DNA from: Viridibacterium sp047600765
Lineage (GTDB): Bacteria; Pseudomonadota; Gammaproteobacteria; Burkholderiales; Rhodocyclaceae
DNA: 64,000 nucleotides
Assembly: GCA_047600765.1 (NCBI GenBank)
Contig: JASGKF010000001.1
Location: forward strand, 1-64,000
Direction of reading: 5' to 3'
Each line of letters opens with the position of its first letter. The first letter of the stretch is position 1. Position numbers and translations under genes: made by a program. The notes beneath the pieces are model-generated. The model worked only from the letters and a program-made list of their open reading frames with translations. It was not told the DNA's origin and did not search any database. Below are positions 10,789-20,081 of this stretch, one piece after another.

Positions 10789-10962
10789 TTAATTTTTAGG
10801 TTGTCTTCTTAAAATAACAGATAATATGATTGTCAGGAAAAATGACAGAAAATAACTCTGACTGAAATAGTTCCTTGCCAACTCAAGACTATTTGTCGCT
10901 TTAAGGGCTTCCAAATTACGCTCAATGTTCTCTTTACCGATACCTTCAACAACTTCTTTCTG
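10789..10962 (-). pseudogene. 3' remnant of a DUF4199-like gene, cut by the junction
   Basis: About 57 codons of a Bacteroidota gene remain: a charged amphipathic stretch (KEVVEGIGKENIERNLEALK), one membrane segment (FLSFFLTIILSVI) and a basic end. DUF4199 genes often come in tandem, so this is probably the C-terminus of a second copy. The upstream part is missing because the sequence switches to betaproteobacterial ppiD at about 10,960. The frame happens to run on into ppiD, creating a false fusion ORF up to 11,094. Confidence 0.6.
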
Positions 10963-10968
10963 GCCAAA
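10955..10968. other. junction between Bacteroidota and betaproteobacterial DNA
   Basis: On the minus strand the codons for the PpiD N-terminus (LPFALFG) end at 10,963. The next codons (QKEVVEG) belong to an AT-rich Bacteroidota gene. Base composition, codon choice and gene content change sharply here. No integrase, IS end, direct repeat or tRNA att site is visible at the joint. Both flanking genes are truncated at the same point, which favours an artificial join. Confidence 0.88.
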
Positions 10969-11043
10969 CAACGCGAACGGCAATATGATGATGGCAAGAA
11001 CGATCTGGACAATTCTGCGATTGTTACGGATGGCTTCTAACAT
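10963..11043 (-). pseudogene. ppiD: 5' fragment of peptidyl-prolyl isomerase PpiD
   Basis: The first 27 codons read as the conserved N-terminus of betaproteobacterial PpiD: IRNNRRIVQIVLAIIILPFALFG, the short cytoplasmic start plus the membrane anchor of this periplasmic chaperone. Its place after hupB, tRNA-Val and tRNA-Asp is the usual order in Rhodocyclales. The rest is missing because of the junction. An ATG at 11,043 follows a GAG-containing Shine-Dalgarno-like stretch. Confidence 0.82.
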
Positions 11044-11114
11044 TGCGTGCTCGAAAAAATGTGCTGCTTGATCAGATGGCCCGCACATATACATGCAGAC
11101 CGGGCAGATACGAA

Positions 11115-11138
11115 AAAGGCGAACCTGCGTTCGCCTTT
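11115..11138 (-). terminator. terminator after the tRNA genes
   Basis: A perfect 10-bp inverted repeat (AAAGGCGAAC / GTTCGCCTTT) with loop CTGC; on the minus strand it ends in five T. It closes the hupB/tRNA transcript before ppiD. Confidence 0.82.
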
Positions 11139-11145
11139 ATTCGAT

Positions 11146-11222
11146 TGGCGGAGTGGACGGGACTCGAACCCGCGACCCCCGGCGTGACAGGCCGGTATTC
11201 TAACCGACTGAACTACCACTCC
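11146..11222 (-). tRNA. tRNA-Asp (GTC)
   Basis: The minus strand folds as a cloverleaf: 5' GGAGTGG pairs with CCACTCC, the D loop contains AGTCGGTTAGA, the anticodon loop is CTGTCAC (anticodon GTC), the T arm carries GGTTCGAGTCC, and CCA is encoded. 77 nt. Confidence 0.96.
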
Positions 11223-11237
11223 AAGCCTGGAAAAACA

Positions 11238-11259
11238 CAAAAGCCGCAGACGGCTTTTG
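11238..11259 (-). terminator. terminator-like hairpin between tRNA-Val and tRNA-Asp
   Basis: A 9-bp perfect inverted repeat (CAAAAGCCG / CGGCTTTTG) with loop CAGA, followed on the minus strand by TGTTTTT. It lies between two co-directional tRNA genes and may terminate part of the transcripts or guide processing. Confidence 0.6.
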
Positions 11260-11261
11260 CT

Positions 11262-11337
11262 TGGTGGGTGCTGAGGGGCTCGAACCCCCGACATTCGCCT
11301 TGTAAGGGCGACGCTCTACCAACTGAGCTAAGCACCC
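11262..11337 (-). tRNA. tRNA-Val (TAC)
   Basis: Minus-strand cloverleaf: acceptor GGGTGCT/AGCACCC, D arm GCTCAGTTGGTAGAGC, anticodon loop CTTACAA (TAC), T arm GGGGGTTCGAGCCCC, and encoded CCA. 76 nt. It follows hupB by about 40 bp. Confidence 0.96.
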
Positions 11338-11375
11338 GCCGCGGTGGCCGGCAAATTCACCAGCCACAGGGCGCA

Positions 11376-11648
11376 TTAGTTTACAGCATCCTTGAGCGCC
11401 TTGCCAGGACGGAACTTCGGAACCTTGGCGGCCTTGATCTTGATGGTGGCGCCGGTACGCGGGTTACGGCCCGAACGTGCTGCGCGCTTGCCAACCGAGA
11501 ACGTGCCAAAGCCGACGAGAGTAACGTCGTTACCCTTCTTCAGCGATTGCTTGATGGCGGCGATGGCGGCATCGAGTGCCCGGCCCGCTGCAGCCTTGGA
11601 GATTTCGGACTCTTGGGCGATCACGTCGATCAGTTCAGATTTGTTCAC
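11376..11648 (-). CDS. hupB: DNA-binding protein HU-beta
   Basis: Complete 90-residue HU protein that bends and compacts DNA as a dimer. Signature parts: MNKSELIDVIAQ, the helical dimer core, GFGTFSV, and the beta-arm with the DNA-intercalating RNPRTG motif, ending KFRPGKALKDAVN. The start is GTG at 11,648, six bases after a strong Shine-Dalgarno (GAGGGGG), which decides the start. It has its own sigma-70 promoter upstream and sits directly after lon, as in most betaproteobacteria. Abundant nucleoid protein; high expression fits the strong promoter and ribosome site. Confidence 0.96.
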   Translation of the reverse strand: MNKSELIDVIAQESEISKAAAGRALDAAIAAIKQSLKKGNDVTLVGFGTFSVGKRAARSGRNPRTGATIKIKAAKVPKFRPGKALKDAVN

Positions 11649-11755
11649 TTAAAACCCCCTCAGTGTTGTCAAGACATCATCGGACGAAGCCACGCTATCA
11701 ATTGATCGACACAGTGCAGTTCATGCATCGAACATTCGTAAGCCAGCGGCAATTC

Positions 11756-11784
11756 TTATAACAAGCCGCAAATCCTTGTGTCAA
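11756..11784 (-). promoter_or_regulatory. sigma-70 promoter of hupB
   Basis: The minus strand reads TTGACA (11,784-11,779), a 17-base spacer, then TTATAA (11,761-11,756). This is a consensus -35 with one mismatch in the -10 at ideal spacing. It lies about 108 bp upstream of the hupB start, between lon and hupB. Confidence 0.8.
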
Positions 11785-11815
11785 GCGGCTTTGCAGCGAT
11801 TCGCGGGTTTCGCAG

Positions 11816-11845
11816 ACGGGCGTCCGGCATGTGCCAGACGCCCGT
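11816..11845 (-). terminator. hairpin just after lon
   Basis: Inverted repeat ACGGGCGTC / GACGCCCGT with a 12-base loop that can itself pair (GGC/GCC). It begins 5 bp past the lon stop. No T run follows, so it may be a weak terminator or an mRNA 3'-end stabiliser. Confidence 0.45.
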
Positions 11846-11849
11846 GCCA

Positions 11850-14264
11850 TCAATGGGTGATGACGCCTGCGGCGGTTGCGACTTCGTTGCTGGCGGGCAA
11901 CTCGGCAGCGGGTACGGGCTCAGCCAGCGGGGTAGGCTGGCGCTCCAGCGCCAGTTCGAGCACCTGATCGATCCAGCGCACCGGAATGATCTCGATACGA
12001 TCCTTGAGATCTGGCGGCATGTCACTGAGATCCTTGACGTTTTCCTCAGGGATCAGCGCCCGCTTGATGCCGCCACGGACCGCGGCAAGGAGCTTTTCCT
12101 TGAGGCCGCCGATAGGCAGAACCTCGCCACGCAGGGTGATTTCACCCGTCATGGCGATGTCAGCGCACACCGGAATCCCGGTCAGCACCGACACCAGCGC
12201 CGTGCAGATGCCGATACCGGCAGACGGGCCGTCCTTGGGCGTCGCCCCTTCCGGCAAGTGGATGTGCAGGTCGCTCTTCTCGTAGAAACCTTCTTCGATG
12301 CCGAGATTACGCGAACGCTTGCGCACCACCGACAGCGCAGCCTGGATGGACTCCTGCATCACTTCACCGAGCTTGCCGGTCGTGACAATCTTGCCCTTAC
12401 CCGGCAACGCAACCGCTTCGATGGTCAGCAGCTCGCCACCCACCTCGGTCCATGCCAGACCAGTCACCTGGCCAACCTGGTTTTCCTTCTCGGCCACACC
12501 GAAGCTATAGCGACGCACGCCAAGGAATTTGTCGAGGTTCTTGGCGTTGACGATGATCTTGCTGTTGCGCTTCTTCATCACCAGCGACTTGATCACCTTG
12601 CGGCAGACCTTGGACACTTCGCGCTCAAGGCTACGCACGCCCGCTTCGCGGGTGTAGTAGCGGATCATGTCGCGCAGAGCGTCTTCCGTAACCGTCAGCT
12701 CTTCCTTCTTGACGCCATTGTTCTTTAACTGCTTGGGCAACAGGTAACGCTGGGCAATGCTGACCTTCTCTTCTTCCGTGTAGCCAGAGAGACGGATCAC
12801 TTCCATACGGTCGAGCAGCGGACCAGGAATGTTCAGCGAATTGGCCGTTGCCACGAACATCACTTCAGAAAGGTCGTATTCAACCTCAATGTAGTGATCG
12901 ACAAAGGTCGAGTTCTGTTCGGGATCGAGCACTTCCAGCAGAGCCGAGCTGGGGTCGCCACGGAAGTCCTGTCCCATCTTGTCGACTTCGTCGAGCAGGA
13001 AGAGCGGATTGCGGACAGCAACCTTGGTCATGTTCTGCAGGATCTTGCCCGGCATCGACCCGATGTAGGTACGACGGTGACCACGGATCTCGGCCTCGTC
13101 ACGCACGCCGCCCAGCGACATGCGGACGAACTTGCGGTTGGTCGACTTGGCAATCGACTGACCGAGCGAGGTCTTGCCCACGCCTGGAGGACCAACGAGG
13201 CAAAGGATCGGAGCCTTCAGCTTGTCGACGCGTTGCTGGACTGCGAGGTACTCAAGAATGCGTTCCTTGACCTTGTCGAGGCCGTAGTGATCCTTGTCGA
13301 GGATCTTCTGAGCTTCGCCCAGATCCTTGCTGATGCGCGACTTCTTCTTCCAGGGCAGCCCGGTCAGCGTTTCGATGAAGTTGCGCACCACCGTCGCTTC
13401 TGCCGACATCGGCGACATCAGCTTGAGCTTCTTGAGCTCGGCTTGCGCCTTGGCCAACGCCTCCTTGGACATGCCGGCGCTCTTGATCTTCTTCTCGAAC
13501 TCTTCGAGATCAGCACCCTCTTCGCCCTCACCCAGCTCTTTCTGGATGGCCTTGACCTGCTCGTTGAGGTAGTACTCGCGCTGGCTCTTTTCCATCTGGC
13601 GCTTGACGCGGCCACGGATGCGCTTTTCAACTTGCAGGATGTCGAGTTCGGTTTCGAGCTGCGACAGCAGGCGTTCGAGTCGCTGCGCGATATCCAGCAG
13701 CTCAAGCACCATCTGCTTCTGTTCCAGCTTGAGCGGAAGGTGTGCAGCAATGGTGTCAGCCAGACGGCCAGCTTCATCGATACCAGCCAGCGAGGTCAGG
13801 ATCTCGGGCGGGATCTTCTTGTTCAGCTTCACGTACTGATCGAACTGGCTGATGATCGCGCGACGCATCGCTTCGATCTCATGGTTCGTCGTCTCACCGC
13901 TGGGCATCGGGCGAACACGCGCCATGAAGACGTCGCTGAGATCTTCAACGTCTTCGATACGCGCACGTTGCGTGCCTTCAACGAGCACCTTGACCGTGCC
14001 GTCGGGCAGTTTGAGCATCTGCAGGATGTTGGCCACGCAGCCAATGTCGTAGAGGTCTTCCGTAGAAGGCTCGTCCTTGGCCGCAGACTTCTGGGCGACC
14101 AGCAGGATGCTCTTGCCGGACTCCATCGAAGCCTCGAGCGCACGAATCGACTTCGGGCGCCCGACGAACAGCGGAATGACCATGTGGGGGAAGACCACGA
14201 CGTCGCGCAGCGGAAGCAGCGGAAGTTCGATGATCTCGGGCGGGAGTTCGGGCTTGTTGGACAT
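11850..14264 (-). CDS. lon: ATP-dependent protease Lon
   Basis: Cytoplasmic AAA+ serine protease that removes misfolded and short-lived regulatory proteins. 804 residues, normal for LonA. N-terminal substrate-binding domain (LPLLPLRDVVVFPHMVIPLFVGR), coiled-coil middle, ATPase with Walker A GPPGVGKTS and Walker B FLLDEVDK, then the protease domain with catalytic Ser in PKDGPSAGIG and Lys in PIGGLKEKLLAA. Complete and in frame. It lies between clpX and hupB, all on the minus strand, the classic proteostasis order. The C-terminal tail after ALERQPTP is Ala/Pro-rich and less conserved. Confidence 0.97.
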   Translation of the reverse strand: MSNKPELPPEIIELPLLPLRDVVVFPHMVIPLFVGRPKSIRALEASMESGKSILLVAQKSAAKDEPSTEDLYDIGCVANILQMLKLPDGTVKVLVEGTQRARIEDVEDLSDVFMARVRPMPSGETTNHEIEAMRRAIISQFDQYVKLNKKIPPEILTSLAGIDEAGRLADTIAAHLPLKLEQKQMVLELLDIAQRLERLLSQLETELDILQVEKRIRGRVKRQMEKSQREYYLNEQVKAIQKELGEGEEGADLEEFEKKIKSAGMSKEALAKAQAELKKLKLMSPMSAEATVVRNFIETLTGLPWKKKSRISKDLGEAQKILDKDHYGLDKVKERILEYLAVQQRVDKLKAPILCLVGPPGVGKTSLGQSIAKSTNRKFVRMSLGGVRDEAEIRGHRRTYIGSMPGKILQNMTKVAVRNPLFLLDEVDKMGQDFRGDPSSALLEVLDPEQNSTFVDHYIEVEYDLSEVMFVATANSLNIPGPLLDRMEVIRLSGYTEEEKVSIAQRYLLPKQLKNNGVKKEELTVTEDALRDMIRYYTREAGVRSLEREVSKVCRKVIKSLVMKKRNSKIIVNAKNLDKFLGVRRYSFGVAEKENQVGQVTGLAWTEVGGELLTIEAVALPGKGKIVTTGKLGEVMQESIQAALSVVRKRSRNLGIEEGFYEKSDLHIHLPEGATPKDGPSAGIGICTALVSVLTGIPVCADIAMTGEITLRGEVLPIGGLKEKLLAAVRGGIKRALIPEENVKDLSDMPPDLKDRIEIIPVRWIDQVLELALERQPTPLAEPVPAAELPASNEVATAAGVITH

Positions 14265-14341
14265 GAGTGTTCCTCTTAAGAGCTCCCTGCAGATATGCGG
14301 GCGATCAGCTGATGTTCAAGCTGCCGCCCGCGCGGAAAAAC

Positions 14342-15610
<1,269 letters not shown>

Positions 15611-15650
15611 CTCTCTGTCCCCGGAATTCAGTTGGGCAGGCTTTACCCGC

Positions 15651-16304
15651 TCAGGCTACATCACTACGGCTGGTCAAAACCTTGTCGATCAGACCATACG
15701 CCTGAGCATCCGCAGCTGAAAGGAAATTGTCACGATCAGTATCACGTTCGATTTTGTCGATCGGTTGTCCCGTATGTTCCGACAACATCTCGTTGAGGCG
15801 ACCGCGGAGATAAAGGATTTCGCGGGCGTGAATCTCGATATCCGAAGCCTGGCCCTGGAAGCCACCCAGCGGCTGGTGAATCATGACGCGCGAATTGGGC
15901 AGGCAGAAACGCTTGCCCTTGGCGCCAGCCGACAGGAGGAAGGCGCCCATGCTGGCCGCCTGCCCGATGCACAGCGTGCTGACATCGGGCTTGATGAACT
16001 TCATCGTGTCGAAAATGGCCATGCCGGCGCTGACCGAGCCGCCGGGCGAGTTGATGTAGAAGTAGATGTCCTTGTCAGGATTCTCCGACTCCAGGAACAA
16101 CAACTGCGCAACGATCAGGTTGGCCGTCACGTCATTCACCGGCCCGACAAGGAACACGACACGTTCCTTGAGCAGGCGCGAATAGATATCGAACGCACGC
16201 TCGCCGCGCCCGCTCTGCTCCACGACCATGGGCACAAGGCCCAGACCTTGCGGATCCCAGCCATGAGTGCTGTGGGGGGGCATGCTTGTTCCGAAATGAG
16301 TCAT
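15651..16304 (-). CDS. clpP: ClpP protease subunit
   Basis: Tetradecameric serine peptidase partner of ClpX. 217 residues with catalytic Ser118 (GQAASMG), His143 (VMIHQPLGG) and Asp188 (ERDTDRD), and the oligomer motif INSPGGSVSAGMAI. The first 20 residues (MTHFGTSMPPHSTHGWDPQG) resemble the short propeptide that E. coli ClpP removes. It lies between tig and clpX in the usual order. Confidence 0.97.
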   Translation of the reverse strand: MTHFGTSMPPHSTHGWDPQGLGLVPMVVEQSGRGERAFDIYSRLLKERVVFLVGPVNDVTANLIVAQLLFLESENPDKDIYFYINSPGGSVSAGMAIFDTMKFIKPDVSTLCIGQAASMGAFLLSAGAKGKRFCLPNSRVMIHQPLGGFQGQASDIEIHAREILYLRGRLNEMLSEHTGQPIDKIERDTDRDNFLSAADAQAYGLIDKVLTSRSDVA

Positions 16305-16359
16305 TCCTGAAATCCCTTCAAACGCAACAATTTGGCTGGCCAGACTACAAAAGCAAAGA

Positions 16360-17670
16360 TCAGGCCGCTTGCTGACTATTCATCAGTTCGTCAAAGGTGA
16401 TGGCCTTGTCAGCCATTTTCAACTGCGTGCCGACCCATTCGACGACATTGTCTTCAACGACAACATCTTCAATGTTCGACAGGCGCTCCGGGCTGGAGTA
16501 GTACCACTTCACCAGTTCCTCAGGCTTTTCATAGCTTTGCGCCAGATCGTCAACGATCTTGCGGATCTGTTCGGGCTTGGCGCCGAGACCGTGCTTGCTG
16601 ACAATTTCGGACACGATGAGGCTCATCTTGACGCGCTTGCCAGCCTGCTCGACGAACCACGCCGGCTCGACCGGAATGTTCTTCGGGTCCATGCCGCGCT
16701 GCGCCATGTCCTGGCGGGCTTGTTCAGCCATGCGTTGCGATTCGGATTCGATCAGCGCCTTGGGCACTTCCAGCGTTACGGCCTTGTCGAGCACGTCAAA
16801 AACGTTGCCACGCACCAGGTTGCGGATACGGCGCTTCACTTCGCGCTCCAGATTGCCGCGGATTTCAGCGCGCATGCGGGTCACGTCGCCATCAACCACG
16901 CCGAGAGACTTGGCGAATTCAGCATCAAGTTCCGGCAGACGGGGGGCTTCGACGCTCTTGACCGTGATTTCGAACTGGACGGTCTGACCGGCCAGGTTCT
17001 GCGCGTGGTAAGCCTCGGGGAAGGTCAGATCGAAAGTACGGCTGTCGCCAGCGGAAACGCCAGCCAGCTGGGCATCGAACTCGGGCAGCATCTGGCCGCC
17101 ACCCACCGTCACGGGGAAATCGGTCGCCTGACCGCCTTCAAACACTTCACCATCCTTGCGGCCGGTGAAGTCAATGACCACGCGGTCACCTTCAACGGAA
17201 GCACGAGTTGCGGTTTCGAACACGGCGCGTTGCTTGCGCAGCACTTCCAGGGTCTTGTCGACTTCGGCTTCGCCGACTTCGACGACAGGACGCTCGACGC
17301 TCTGTGCGCTCAGATCACCGACACTGACTTCCGGGAACACTTCAAACACGGCGCTGAATTCAATCTGACCTTCAGCCGCGGGTTGCTTCGCTTCGATACG
17401 CGGATAGCCGGCGACACGCAGGTTCTGCTCGCGCACTTTTTCACCGAAATTGCGTTCAACAGCGGCTTCCAGCACTTCAGAGCGCACTTGCGGGCCATAG
17501 GTCTGCTCGACGATCTTCATCGGCACCTTGCCCGGGCGGAAGCCGGACATCTTGACGGTACGGGCCAGGCGCTTGAGGCGCTCGTTGACGCCACGCTCGA
17601 TTTCTGCCGTCGGGATGGACATGTCAATGCGGCGCTCCAGCGCGCCCAGCGTCACTTCATTGGTTTGCAT
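16360..17670 (-). CDS. tig: trigger factor
   Basis: Ribosome-bound chaperone and prolyl isomerase that meets nascent chains. 436 residues. N-terminal ribosome-docking domain with the signature FRPGKVPMKIVEQTYG, central FKBP-type PPIase domain (DRVVIDFTGRKDGEVFEGG), and a helical C-terminal cradle. First gene of the tig-clpP-clpX cluster; no gene lies for about 420 bp upstream, so its promoter should be there. Confidence 0.97.
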   Translation of the reverse strand: MQTNEVTLGALERRIDMSIPTAEIERGVNERLKRLARTVKMSGFRPGKVPMKIVEQTYGPQVRSEVLEAAVERNFGEKVREQNLRVAGYPRIEAKQPAAEGQIEFSAVFEVFPEVSVGDLSAQSVERPVVEVGEAEVDKTLEVLRKQRAVFETATRASVEGDRVVIDFTGRKDGEVFEGGQATDFPVTVGGGQMLPEFDAQLAGVSAGDSRTFDLTFPEAYHAQNLAGQTVQFEITVKSVEAPRLPELDAEFAKSLGVVDGDVTRMRAEIRGNLEREVKRRIRNLVRGNVFDVLDKAVTLEVPKALIESESQRMAEQARQDMAQRGMDPKNIPVEPAWFVEQAGKRVKMSLIVSEIVSKHGLGAKPEQIRKIVDDLAQSYEKPEELVKWYYSSPERLSNIEDVVVEDNVVEWVGTQLKMADKAITFDELMNSQQAA

Positions 17671-18088
17671 CAGGAAAATCCTTGGTCGATGTGGGGTCGG
17701 GCTTCAGCGCCGATGGCACACAGCCCTGCGTTCATAAGGTGCCGAGACTCTCTGCGCATCGCTTGCGCAAGTCCGGGCGAAATACAAATCCGGGTAGCGC
17801 GATTTTACCACAGCAGACCGGCCGCCCGTCCCGGGTACGACTTGTTTGACAGCAATTGGCACGTTCCATGCATCGACTTGCTTGCAAGGGATTGAAGGAC
17901 AACGGAACTTCGCTCGCTTGCAGGGGGTCTTGAAGACGGAAGCCATGATAGTCCTGCATCCGTCGATGGCCGAGAGGAATAGACGTGACAAATGCCGCCC
18001 GCTCCGGCTTTAGTTCCAGGCGCAGTTGGACGATAGTTCGATTGCGGACAGTTGTTCCCGTCGCCGTGATTCTTCGAGGAGGTGTTGC
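17671..18088. other. intergenic region between tig and prkA
   Basis: About 418 bp separate the divergent genes tig and prkA. I see no gene; the short frames here have no ribosome site or recognisable product. A -10-like TAAAAT on the minus strand (17,808-17,803) could serve tig, but no convincing -35 accompanies it. The right end carries a good Shine-Dalgarno (GAGGAGG) for prkA. Confidence 0.6.
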
Positions 18089-20011
18089 ATGAGTATTTTC
18101 AGTGCGTACCAGGCCCGGTTCGAGGTAAGCAAGGAAGAGGAAATCTCCCTGCAGGAATACCTCGAGATCTGCAAGAAAGATCGCAGCGCCTACGCCACGG
18201 CAGCCGAGCGCATGCTGATGGCGATCGGCGAGCCGGAGATGCTGGACACGCGGCTCGACCCGCGCCTCTCTCGCATCTTCTCCAACAAGGTCATCAAGAT
18301 TTACCCGGCTTTCCGTGAGTTTTACGGCATGGAAGAAGCCATCGAGAACATCGTCGCCTACTTCCGTCATGCCGCTCAGGGGCTGGAAGAGAAGAAGCAG
18401 ATCCTCTACCTGCTGGGCCCTGTCGGTGGCGGCAAGAGCTCGCTGGCTGAGAAGCTGAAGCAGCTTGTCGAGAAGGTACCGTTCTACGCCATCAAGGGCT
18501 CGCCGGTGCATGAATCGCCGCTGGGTCTGTTCGATCCGCTGGAAGACGGCCAGATCTTCGAAGATGACTATGGCATCCCGCGGCGCTACCTCAATTCGAT
18601 CATGTCGCCCTGGGCCGTCAAACGCCTGCACGAATTCAATGGCGACGTCACCAAGTTCCGCGTTGTCAAACTGCGCCCCTCTGCACTGCAACAAATCTCG
18701 GTTGCCAAGACCGAACCCGGCGACGAGAACAACCAGGACATCTCGTCCCTGGTTGGCAAGGTCGATATCCGCAAGCTCGAGCAGTATTCGCAGGATGATC
18801 CGGACGCCTACTCCTACTCGGGCGGCCTGTGCCTCGCCAACCGCGGCCTGCTGGAATTCGTCGAAATGTTCAAGGCGCCGATCAAGGTGCTGCATCCCTT
18901 GCTGACTGCCACGCAGGAGGGCAACTACAAGGGCACCGAAGGCTTTGGCGCCATCCCCTTCGACGGCGTGATCCTCGCGCACTCGAACGAGTCCGAATGG
19001 CAGCAGTTCAAGAACAACAAGAACAACGAGGCCTTCCTCGACCGCATCTTCACGGTCAAGGTGCCGTATTGCCTGCGCCTGTCGGACGAGGTGAAGATCT
19101 ACGAAAAGCTGCTGCATCACAGCTCGCTGACGGAAGCCCCTTGCGCGCCAGACACCCTAAAGATGCTGGCCCAGTTCGCCGTGCTCTCGCGCATGAAGGA
19201 ACCTGAAAACTCCAGCATTTTCAGCAAGATGCGTGTCTACGACGGTGAAAACCTGAAAGACACGGACCCCAAGGCGAAGAGCTACCAGGAGTACCGCGAC
19301 TACGCCGGTGTCGATGAAGGCATGACCGGACTTTCGACCCGCTTCGCGTTCAAGGTGCTGTCGCGGGTCTTCAACTTTGACCATCGCGAGGTTGCCGCCA
19401 ACCCGGTTCACCTCATGTACGTGCTGGAACAGCAGATTGAACAGGAGCAGTTCCCGCCCGAGGTCGATCAGAAGTACACCGCCTTCATCAAGGAATACCT
19501 GGCGCCCCGCTACGCCGAGTTCATCGGCAAGGAGATCCAGACGGCCTACCTCGAGTCCTACTCCGAGTACGGTCAGAACATCTTCGATCGCTACGTGACC
19601 TACGCCGACTTCTGGATTCAGGACCAGGAGTTCCGCGATCCGAACACGGGTGAAATCTTTGACCGTTCCTCGCTGAACGACGAACTGGAAAAGATCGAGA
19701 AGCCGGCTGGCATCAGCAACCCGAAAGACTTCCGCAACGAGGTGGTGAACTTCGTGCTGCGCGCCCGCGCCAAGCACAGCGGCAAGAACCCGAGCTGGAC
19801 CTCATACGAAAAGCTGCGTTCGGTCATCGAGAAGAAGATGTTCTCGAACACCGAAGACCTGTTGCCCGTCATCTCCTTCTCGCCCAAATCCAGTGCGGAC
19901 GAGCAGAAGAAGCATCAGGACTTCGTCAACCGCATGGTGACCAAGGGCTATACCGAAAGTCAGGTGCGCCTGCTCTGCGATTGGTACCTCCGCGTCCGCA
20001 AGTCTTCGTAA
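18089..20011 (+). CDS. prkA: PrkA serine protein kinase
   Basis: PrkA/YeaG family, a AAA+-like ATPase with a kinase-like C-terminal region, induced in stationary phase, starvation and stress in proteobacteria. 640 residues, the usual length. Walker A GPVGGGKSS at 110-118; conserved SPVHESPLGLFDP, NRGLLEFVEMFKAP and PFDGVILAHSNESEW blocks. The start ATG follows GAGGAGG by 6 bases; upstream in-frame starts lack a ribosome site. First gene of prkA-yeaH-spoVR. Despite the family names, no sporulation is implied in this organism. Confidence 0.94.
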   Translation: MSIFSAYQARFEVSKEEEISLQEYLEICKKDRSAYATAAERMLMAIGEPEMLDTRLDPRLSRIFSNKVIKIYPAFREFYGMEEAIENIVAYFRHAAQGLEEKKQILYLLGPVGGGKSSLAEKLKQLVEKVPFYAIKGSPVHESPLGLFDPLEDGQIFEDDYGIPRRYLNSIMSPWAVKRLHEFNGDVTKFRVVKLRPSALQQISVAKTEPGDENNQDISSLVGKVDIRKLEQYSQDDPDAYSYSGGLCLANRGLLEFVEMFKAPIKVLHPLLTATQEGNYKGTEGFGAIPFDGVILAHSNESEWQQFKNNKNNEAFLDRIFTVKVPYCLRLSDEVKIYEKLLHHSSLTEAPCAPDTLKMLAQFAVLSRMKEPENSSIFSKMRVYDGENLKDTDPKAKSYQEYRDYAGVDEGMTGLSTRFAFKVLSRVFNFDHREVAANPVHLMYVLEQQIEQEQFPPEVDQKYTAFIKEYLAPRYAEFIGKEIQTAYLESYSEYGQNIFDRYVTYADFWIQDQEFRDPNTGEIFDRSSLNDELEKIEKPAGISNPKDFRNEVVNFVLRARAKHSGKNPSWTSYEKLRSVIEKKMFSNTEDLLPVISFSPKSSADEQKKHQDFVNRMVTKGYTESQVRLLCDWYLRVRKSS

Positions 20012-20018
20012 GCTTCAT

Positions 20019-20050
20019 GCACTGCGCCATGCCCCGTCATGGCGCAGTGC
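20019..20050 (+). repeat. 13-bp perfect hairpin between prkA and yeaH
   Basis: GCACTGCGCCATG and its exact reverse complement flank a 6-base loop (CCCCGT), starting 7 bp after the prkA stop. No T run follows. It could partly terminate transcription or protect the prkA mRNA end, letting prkA be expressed above the downstream genes. Confidence 0.75.
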
Positions 20051-20081
20051 TCCGCACTTGAATCAATCCTGGTGCATAGAC

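Noticed and set aside
10789..11094. A genuine 101-residue protein
   Set aside because: Its N-terminal part is out-of-gene sequence plus PpiD and its C-terminal part is from another phylum; it exists only because the junction kept frame.
11778..14279. Long plus-strand frames opposite lon (316 and 461 codons)
   Set aside because: They are antisense shadows caused by GC-rich third positions; products are His/Arg/Leu-rich with no motif, while the minus strand gives full-length Lon.
17704..17991. 95-codon minus-strand ORF upstream of tig
   Set aside because: No ribosome site, no recognisable product, and it overlaps the expected promoter region of tig.
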